This document shows, one piece after another, positions 33,706 through 39,257 of a stretch of DNA of 39,257 bases; the first letter of the stretch is position 1; every line of letters begins with the position of its first letter. Position numbers and translations under genes: made by a program. The stretch is from Gammaproteobacteria bacterium (GTDB lineage Bacteria > Pseudomonadota > Gammaproteobacteria > Xanthomonadales > Rhodanobacteraceae): contig JAJPHQ010000116.1 of NCBI GenBank assembly GCA_021325195.1, forward strand, positions 1-39,257, read 5' to 3'. Under the pieces are notes generated by a model. That model saw only the letters and a list, made by a program, of their open reading frames with translations. It ran no database searches and was not told where the DNA came from.

Positions 33706-34266
33706 TCACGCTGCCGGCCACAGCCACACGAAGACGACGCCGGTGATGATCGCGTAGATCACGCCATCGACCACGTACTTGACCGCGCTCTTCCACGGCA
33801 CGCCCCACCAGATCGCGTCCTGGAAGTAGCCGAACGCGTAACCCATCGCCGCCGACAGCGCCATCACGCGGAAGACCTGGTGACGGTCCGCGCCGGGTGC
33901 CAGCGCGAGCACGCCGATCAGCGCGCAGCACACCGAAACCAGCAGGCAGAACACCAACCACTGCAGCAGCGACGCGCCCGGGTTCATCGAGCCGGGGCGG
34001 CGCAGGTTCACGATGCCGACCGGACCCTGCCTGAATTTCTCCTGCGTCGCCGGATCCTTCATCGCTTCCGGTTTGCAATGCGGAAACACGTACTGTCCGG
34101 GCGCCGTGCTGCCGGCGCGGATCGCGGCGCGTACCTCGTCCTCGTTGGCGAACGGCTTGTAGTCGGACGTGTGCCAGAAGCGCGGCAGCTTGTTGATGAT
34201 GGCGCTGGCGATGAACACGAATACCGTGGAAAGCAGGAACGGCAGCCACAACGATGCGAGTGTCAT
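33706..34266 (-). CDS. Small multi-pass membrane protein of unknown function
   Basis: The protein has 186 residues and is not recognised. An N-terminal helix (LWLPFLLSTVFVFIASAII) is followed by a soluble stretch of about 70 residues (PFANEDEVRAAIRAGST, GQYVFPHCKPEAMK), then three helices: LLQWLVFCLLVSVCCALIG, MALSAAMGYAFGYFQDAIWW and VIYAIITGVVFVWLW. GGAG lies upstream of ATG 34266. It begins 41 bases after the EF-G-like gene on the same strand and probably shares its transcript. Confidence 0.82.
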   Translation of the reverse strand: MTLASLWLPFLLSTVFVFIASAIINKLPRFWHTSDYKPFANEDEVRAAIRAGSTAPGQYVFPHCKPEAMKDPATQEKFRQGPVGIVNLRRPGSMNPGASLLQWLVFCLLVSVCCALIGVLALAPGADRHQVFRVMALSAAMGYAFGYFQDAIWWGVPWKSAVKYVVDGVIYAIITGVVFVWLWPAA

Positions 34267-34307
34267 CACGGTTCTCCTCGTGGGTGGTGCTGCGGGACGA
34301 CGCGATC

Positions 34308-36359
34308 TCAATCTTCCTCGGGTCTGGGCTTGAACGCCTCGGTCAACTGCTTCTGGATCTGCGCCGGCACCGGATCGTAGTGCGACAGTTCGATCGCGTA
34401 GCGGCCCTGGCCGCCGGTGATCGCGCGCAGCTCGGTCTGGTAATCGACGACTTCGGCCAGCGGCACCTGCGCCTTGATCACCAGTTCGCCGCCGCGCAAT
34501 GAATCGGTGCCGTTGATGCGCGCGCGTTTCGACGCCAGGCCGCCGGTGACGTCGCCCATGTACTGCTCGGGCACGCTGACGTCGAGGTTGACGATCGGTT
34601 CCAGCAGGATCGGCCTGGCCTTCGATACCGCATCGAGGAACGCCTTCTTGCCGGCGGTGACGAAGGCGACTTCCTTGGAATCGACCGGATGATATTTGCC
34701 GTCATACACGATCACGCGGACATCCTGCATGGGATAACCGGCGATCGCGCCGTGTTCCAGCACCTGCCGGACGCCCTTCTCGATCGCCGGGATGAACTGG
34801 TTCGGGATCACGCCGCCCTTGACCTCGTCCACGAATTCGAAGCCGGCGCCGCGCGGCAGCGGTTCCACGCGCAGGAACACCTCGCCGAACTGGCCGGCGC
34901 CGCCGGTCTGCTTCTTGTGGCGATGATGGCCATCGGCCTTGCCGCCGATGGTTTCGCGATAGGCGATCCGGGGCGGGCGCGTCTTCACTTCCACGCCGTA
35001 GCGGTCCTTCATCCGTTCCAGCACGAGTTTCAGGTGCAGGTCCGAAAGGCCGCGCACCACGGTCTCGTTCAATTCCTTGTTGTGCTCGACGCCGAGGCAC
35101 GGGTCTTCCTCGGCCAGCCGCATCAGCGCGGTCGCGAGTTTCTGGTCCTGGCCCTTGTGCGCGGGTTCCACCGCCAGGCCGAACATCGAAAGCGGATACT
35201 GCAGCGGCTGCAGGCGGATCTCGTCCTCGTCGTGCGAGTCGTGCAGCACCGCGTCGAAATGGATTTCCTCCACCTTCGCCACGCCCGCGATGTCGCCCGG
35301 CACGGCCTGCTCGATCTCGTGGTGATCCTTGCCCTGCAGCCGGAACAGGTGTCCCACCTTGAACGGCTTCTTGCCGTCGTCGATGAAGAGTTGCGAATCC
35401 TTCCTGACCGATCCCTGCCACACCCGGAACACCGCCAGCTTGCCCACGAACGGATCGTTGACGATCTTGAACACGTCGGCGATCACGTGCGCCTTCGGAT
35501 CGGGTTTCGCGACGATGGGCCTGGCATTCGCGCCGCTGCCCTTCACGAACGGCGGGGGATTGGCCTCGCCCGGATGCGGCAGCAGCTTGTGCGCGATCGC
35601 GAGCCACTCGGCGACGCCCGCACCGCTGCGCGCGGAGGTGAAGCAGACCGGCACCAGATGGCCCTCGCGCAGGCATTGCTCGAACGCGTCGTGCAGTTCC
35701 TCCGGTGCGAGCGCCGCCTCGCCGTCCTCGAGGTACTTGCCCATCACCCGCTCGTTGATCTCGACCACCTGGTCGATGATCCGCTGGTGCGCGCCGGCCA
35801 CGGGACCGAGATCGCTTTCGCCCCGGGATGAGAAGAAGCAATCGACCACCTGCGTGCCGTGCCCGGCGGGAAGGTTGACCGGCAGGCACTCGTGCCCGAA
35901 TTCCTCGCGCAGCGCCTCGACCAGCGCGGCGAGGTCCAGGCCTTCCATGTCGATCCGGTTGACCACCAGCATCCGCGCGAGCCGCCGTTCCTTCGCGTAG
36001 TGCATCATCCGGCGCGTGCCGTGTTCGATGCCGACGGCGGCGTTCACCACCACCGCGCAGGTTTCCACCGCGGCCAGCGCGGACAGCGTCTCGCCGCGGA
36101 AATCGGCGTAACCCGGGGTGTCGATCAGGTTGATGTGCGTGCTGCCGAAATCGACCGAGGCGATCGCGGAATGGATCGAGTGGCGGCGTTCCCTTTCCTG
36201 CGGATCGAAGTCCGACACGGTGTTGCCGCGCTCGATGGTGCCTGCCGTCTGGATCGCGCCGCCGGCATGCAGCAGGGCTTCGAACAAGGTGGTTTTGCCG
36301 GCGCCTGCGTGGCCCGCGAGGGCCACATTGCGGATGTCCTGCGTGGTGTGGGTGGTCAT
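34308..36359 (-). CDS. Elongation factor G-like GTPase (EF-G2 type)
   Basis: The protein has 683 residues in the EF-G domain order. The P-loop is GHAGAGKTT (residues 16-24) instead of the AHIDAGKTT of true EF-G. G3 is DTPGYADF instead of DTPGHVDF, and G4 is NRID. Domains II to V follow, with GYPMQDVRVIVYDGKYHPVDS and EPIVNLDVSVPEQYMGDVTGGL in domains IV and V. This matches the EF-G-like group found beside canonical FusA in many bacteria, whose role is not settled. GGAGAGG precedes ATG 36359; the frame to 36500 is unconserved extension. No ribosomal genes surround it, in keeping with a paralogue. Confidence 0.92.
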   Translation of the reverse strand: MTTHTTQDIRNVALAGHAGAGKTTLFEALLHAGGAIQTAGTIERGNTVSDFDPQERERRHSIHSAIASVDFGSTHINLIDTPGYADFRGETLSALAAVETCAVVVNAAVGIEHGTRRMMHYAKERRLARMLVVNRIDMEGLDLAALVEALREEFGHECLPVNLPAGHGTQVVDCFFSSRGESDLGPVAGAHQRIIDQVVEINERVMGKYLEDGEAALAPEELHDAFEQCLREGHLVPVCFTSARSGAGVAEWLAIAHKLLPHPGEANPPPFVKGSGANARPIVAKPDPKAHVIADVFKIVNDPFVGKLAVFRVWQGSVRKDSQLFIDDGKKPFKVGHLFRLQGKDHHEIEQAVPGDIAGVAKVEEIHFDAVLHDSHDEDEIRLQPLQYPLSMFGLAVEPAHKGQDQKLATALMRLAEEDPCLGVEHNKELNETVVRGLSDLHLKLVLERMKDRYGVEVKTRPPRIAYRETIGGKADGHHRHKKQTGGAGQFGEVFLRVEPLPRGAGFEFVDEVKGGVIPNQFIPAIEKGVRQVLEHGAIAGYPMQDVRVIVYDGKYHPVDSKEVAFVTAGKKAFLDAVSKARPILLEPIVNLDVSVPEQYMGDVTGGLASKRARINGTDSLRGGELVIKAQVPLAEVVDYQTELRAITGGQGRYAIELSHYDPVPAQIQKQLTEAFKPRPEED

Positions 36360-36625
36360 GGCGGCCTCTCCGATGGACGGCAGTCTGTCGAACATGCGCC
36401 GAACGCGGGGTGCGGTCAAGCGATGCCCCGGCTCGCGCGTCCCGCCGGCGGCCGCGGAACCGTTCCCGCTCCCGGAACTCGCCGCGGCGCACGCGGTCAC
36501 AGGCTGACCTGCCGGGCGGGCCCAGTTCCGCCGCTGCCCGCCGCGCCAGCGGGCGCGTTCCCGGGCCGTGCTTCATCGATCGCCGGTTACACTGCCTCGC
36601 GCCTTTCGCGCGCACACCCCAGACC

Positions 36626-37570
36626 ATGCCCCGTCGCCAGGAATCGGAACAGCCGCTGGAACCGCATGTCCTGCATCTCGAGGACATGCAAGGCCACGGC
36701 CACCTGGACCGCACCGGCATCGTCTACATGCACGAGGTCGGCTGGCGCAAGCCGCCGCCGGATCGCCGCCGCTTCTTCGCGGTGCTGCTGGGGGTGCTGG
36801 CGTTCCACGCCGGGCTGATCTGGCTGATGCGGATCGGCATGCGCCCGCAATACGAGGACTACGGCATTCCCTACAGCGGCCCGCTCAGCGTCACGCTGAT
36901 CCAGCCGCAAACCGAGACCGCGCCGCCGCCGGAACTGAACCTGCCGCCGCCGACCGGGCGTGCGCCGCCGCCGCCCGTGCATCTGCACTACGAACCGCGC
37001 GCGCCCGGCAGCATCAGCGCCACGCTGGAAGGCGTGAAGAGCCCGCCGCTGCGCCTGTACAACGCGCAGGGCCAGATCAACGTTCCGCCCGCGGGGCGGG
37101 GCACCTTGGCGCCGCCGGCCTACCGCGCCCCCGCATTGAAGGGCTCGCGGATCTACAGCGGCAACTCGCCGGTGCCCTATCACGCCACGCAGTTCGACAA
37201 GGACTGGGCGCCCGACCACGAAAGCATCGGCGCCAGGGCGTTCCGCAGGGCGGTCGATGCCACCACCAGGGAGAAGACCGTCAAGCTGCCCGGCGGCATC
37301 AAGATCAAGTGCGTCGCCTCGCCGCTGGTGCTGCTGTTCGGCTGCGGTCCCGAAGCACCGCCGCCGCCGCCCAAGAACGACGACGACATCCGCCTGTCGA
37401 TGCCGCCGGCGGAAACGCTCACCGGCAAGAAGGTCGTGCTGCCGGGATCGTCGTCGAGCATTGCACCACCGCCGGCGTCGTCCGGCAATGCGAAGCCCGC
37501 ATCGTCGTCGAGCGTGGTGAAACCGGCTCACGCGAGCAGTGTGTCGCCTCCGCGCGGATCGGGCGCGTGA
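36626..37570 (+). CDS. Proline-rich single-pass membrane protein of unknown function
   Basis: The protein has 314 residues. About 48 cytoplasmic residues lead to one helix (FFAVLLGVLAFHAGLIWLM). A long periplasmic part begins with TAPPPELNLPPPTGRAPPPPV, similar in layout to TonB-like anchors, and ends in a low-complexity serine/proline tail. A cysteine pair (IKCVASPLVLLFGCG) lies near residue 240. No TonB C-terminal domain is visible, so energy transduction is only a weak possibility. It is divergent from the EF-G-like gene across 266 bases. Confidence 0.8.
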   Translation: MPRRQESEQPLEPHVLHLEDMQGHGHLDRTGIVYMHEVGWRKPPPDRRRFFAVLLGVLAFHAGLIWLMRIGMRPQYEDYGIPYSGPLSVTLIQPQTETAPPPELNLPPPTGRAPPPPVHLHYEPRAPGSISATLEGVKSPPLRLYNAQGQINVPPAGRGTLAPPAYRAPALKGSRIYSGNSPVPYHATQFDKDWAPDHESIGARAFRRAVDATTREKTVKLPGGIKIKCVASPLVLLFGCGPEAPPPPPKNDDDIRLSMPPAETLTGKKVVLPGSSSSIAPPPASSGNAKPASSSSVVKPAHASSVSPPRGSGA

Positions 37571-37633
37571 ATCACGTCGATTCACGCATTCGTCACCGTC
37601 TTCGCCCTTCCTGATTTGCGGATAGACATCCAT

Positions 37634-38053
37634 GTCTTTTTCCGCTCGCCTCCAAGGCGAGCGGGTGACTTTCTCTTGTGTGGCCAAGAGAAAGTCACCA
37701 AAGAGAAGGCCACCCCGCGGACACGTCCTGCGCACATCAATGTGCTCCGGATTCGCTCGCAGTCGGCGGGGGTCGCCGGAGGTGCATCCCTGCACCTTCG
37801 GCGAACTGGCCCACCTCCTGTGGGCCATCCTTCGGACTGATCCGTCGCCCGCTCGCCGTGTTCGAGGGGCCCCATTTGCGCGCATCCTGCGCGCATCGCA
37901 CATCGAAACGAAGTTGCGCGATGTCGCGATGAGGCAGGCCAAGGATGGCCGTCATCGAACTACAGCCACCGCCTCCGGCGCCTATCCTTTTGGCCACTTT
38001 TGGGCAATGCCAAAAGTGGCCCGCTCGCGCTGGACGCGAGCGGAAAAAGATGT
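37634..38053. mobile_element. 420-bp element with inverted ends and paired terminal hairpins
   Basis: Each end carries the inverted repeat TCTTTTTCCGCTCGC, which opens an outer hairpin with a 9-bp stem and 5-base loop (37642-37664 and 38021-38043). An inner hairpin follows: 14 bp at 37665-37698 (GTGACTTTCTCTTG arm) on the left and 12 bp at 37992-38021 (GGCCACTTTTGG arm) on the right, each with a 6-base loop. The interior has further small hairpins (AGGTGCA/TGCACCT, GGCCCAC/GTGGGCC). No convincing gene lies inside. It looks like a non-autonomous mobile or structured repeat. It fills most of the 524-base gap 37571-38094. Confidence 0.7.
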
Positions 38054-38094
38054 CGAACGGATGACGACGAGTGCGCTGCATCCGCGCGCTGCAC

Positions 38095-39257
38095 CTACAG
38101 CAGCCGCATCAGTTCCGGCCAGACCGGCAGCGCGCGCACGCGCACGCCGCTGGCGGCGAAGATCGCGTTGACCAGCGCTGGCGCGGCGGAAGGAAAACCC
38201 ATCGACCATGCGCCGGTCGGCGTGTCCTGCGAGGACACCAGGATGGTTTCCACCTCGTGCGGCATCTGCGCCATCGTCGCGAGCGGGTAATCGCGGAAAC
38301 TCCGTTGCGCGATGCGCCCCTGTTTGACGGTAATGGCGGGACGCAGCGCGGTGGACAGCGCGTCCAGCGTGGCGCCCGTCAGCGCCGCGCGCGCACCCAG
38401 CGGATTGATCACGCGGCCGATGTCGGCCGCGCACACCGCGCGGTGGATGATCAGCTTGCGTCCTTCCACGGAAACTTCCAGCGCGTGGGCAACGTAGCCG
38501 CCGAAGGTGAAATGACAGGCCAGTCCGAAACCGTGTCCGTCGTCGTTGCCGAGGCGCCGGCTCCAGCCGATCGCGGCCGCCGCGAGTTGCAGCACGTTGG
38601 ACATGCGGCCGGTGTCGAACACCGGGCCGCCGTGACCGCGGTACGGCAGCTTGCGCGGCTCGCCCAGCAGGGCGAGACGCAGTTTCAGCGGATCCTGCCT
38701 GAGTCCGTGCGCGATTTCATCCAGGAATCCCTGCGTCGCGAACGCGTTGACGCCGTGCGCGCTGCCGCGGTAGCTGCCGCGCGGCAGCGGCGAATCCAGC
38801 GCGAACCAGTCATAGACCAGGTTGTCGATCAGTCCCGCCGGCGGATCATCGGGATGCATTTCAGTGAGCCACCAGCGCGCGCGCGGTTCGCGCCCGGCCA
38901 GGCGCGAGGTGCTGGCGATGCGGTGGCTCCAGCCCGTGATCCGGCGCCGGCGGTCGGCGCAGGCAGACAGCCGGTGCAGCGAGAACGGCCGGTAGGTGTC
39001 GTTGGCAAATGCGTCGGCGCGCGTCCAGACCAGTTTGACCGGTTTCTTCGCCGCCTTGGCCAGCATCACCGCCTCGGCGACGTGGTCGTTTTCCAGAAAG
39101 CGGCCGAAGGCGCCGCCTGCGCGCGGCAGCCGCACCTCGATCCTGTCCGGCGCGAGGCCGGTCAGTCGTGCGACGGTGAGCAGCGTTTCGCGCGGGTTCT
39201 GCAGCGGCGCGACGATCACCGCGCGCGCGCTGTCCAGCCTGACCAGCGCGTTGGGCG
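38095..39257 (-). CDS. Molybdopterin-binding subunit, isoquinoline 1-oxidoreductase beta-like (N-terminus outside window)
   Basis: The frame is open to the window edge, giving about 386 C-terminal residues. RLPRAGGAFGRF, PRGSYRGSAHGVNAFATQGFLDEIAHGL, FDTGRMSNVL and AVCAADIGRVINPLGARAAL follow the xanthine-oxidase-family Moco domain, closest to IorB-type proteins. In that family the catalytic glutamate lies in GVGEPG just before PxAPA; here the aligned sequence is GAWSMGFPSAAPA, so a serine stands at the glutamate position. The enzyme may be altered or inactive. The 2Fe-2S partner subunit is not in the window. Confidence 0.85.
   Translation of the reverse strand, partial: PNALVRLDSARAVIVAPLQNPRETLLTVARLTGLAPDRIEVRLPRAGGAFGRFLENDHVAEAVMLAKAAKKPVKLVWTRADAFANDTYRPFSLHRLSACADRRRRITGWSHRIASTSRLAGREPRARWWLTEMHPDDPPAGLIDNLVYDWFALDSPLPRGSYRGSAHGVNAFATQGFLDEIAHGLRQDPLKLRLALLGEPRKLPYRGHGGPVFDTGRMSNVLQLAAAAIGWSRRLGNDDGHGFGLACHFTFGGYVAHALEVSVEGRKLIIHRAVCAADIGRVINPLGARAALTGATLDALSTALRPAITVKQGRIAQRSFRDYPLATMAQMPHEVETILVSSQDTPTGAWSMGFPSAAPALVNAIFAASGVRVRALPVWPELMRLL

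Noticed and set aside
37616-38171. Open frames inside the 420-bp element
   Set aside because: Several frames are open on both strands with no start signal or recognisable domain; the DNA is explained by hairpins.

Overview
The window looks like chromosomal DNA of a GC-rich gammaproteobacterium of the Xanthomonadales, probably near the Rhodanobacteraceae (inference). The reasons are the codon bias, type IVa pilins with sigma-54-type promoters, an rmlBACD cluster, tandem S9 peptidases, and many palindromic intergenic repeats. No rRNA, tRNA, CRISPR array or complete IS was seen.

Layout. (1) Bases 1-11388, minus strand: a surface-glycan and type IV pilus locus. In transcription order it holds two major-type pilins (each with its own -24/-12 promoter), a Rho-independent terminator, two TMTC/GT-C-like membrane glycosyltransferases with TPR-type tails, an AT3-SGNH acyltransferase, an ArnB-like sugar aminotransferase, a Phd/VapC toxin-antitoxin pair, a decayed FitA/VapC remnant, and a truncated Wzx-type flippase. 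Genes from the second TMTC to the aminotransferase overlap by ATGA. (2) 11785-20813, plus strand: dTDP-L-rhamnose genes rfbB, rfbA, rfbC and rfbD, with a small GIY-YIG nuclease gene and palindromic repeats wedged between rfbB and rfbA, followed by two exported S9 peptidases. (3) 20981-32208, minus strand: dxs, a ClC transporter with CBS domains, HNH nuclease, GNAT acetyltransferase, acyl-CoA dehydrogenase, a LEA-type lipoprotein, modC-modB-modA, and a PEBP-family protein. (4) 32276-39257: a SET-domain methyltransferase, an exported SAM-methyltransferase-like protein, a small membrane protein, an EF-G-like GTPase, a proline-rich one-TM protein, a 420-bp element with symmetric hairpin ends, and the C-terminal part of a molybdopterin-binding oxidoreductase subunit.

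The most distinctive signal is a family of about two dozen hairpin repeats with ends ATTCCGGGG and CCCGGAAT. Their inner arms differ in sequence from copy to copy but stay complementary. They sit in most larger intergenic gaps, surround the GIY-YIG gene on both sides, and in one case are translated in frame within a membrane glycosyltransferase. A second repeat family is translated in frame inside rfbD. The GIY-YIG protein resembles the recently described Ssn family of single-strand-specific nucleases, which in Neisseria recognise a dispersed repeat. A nuclease/repeat pair of that kind is the best candidate here for a little-described system. The pilin/TMTC/acyltransferase/aminotransferase/flippase cluster is a second candidate, as a pilin or surface glycosylation pathway.
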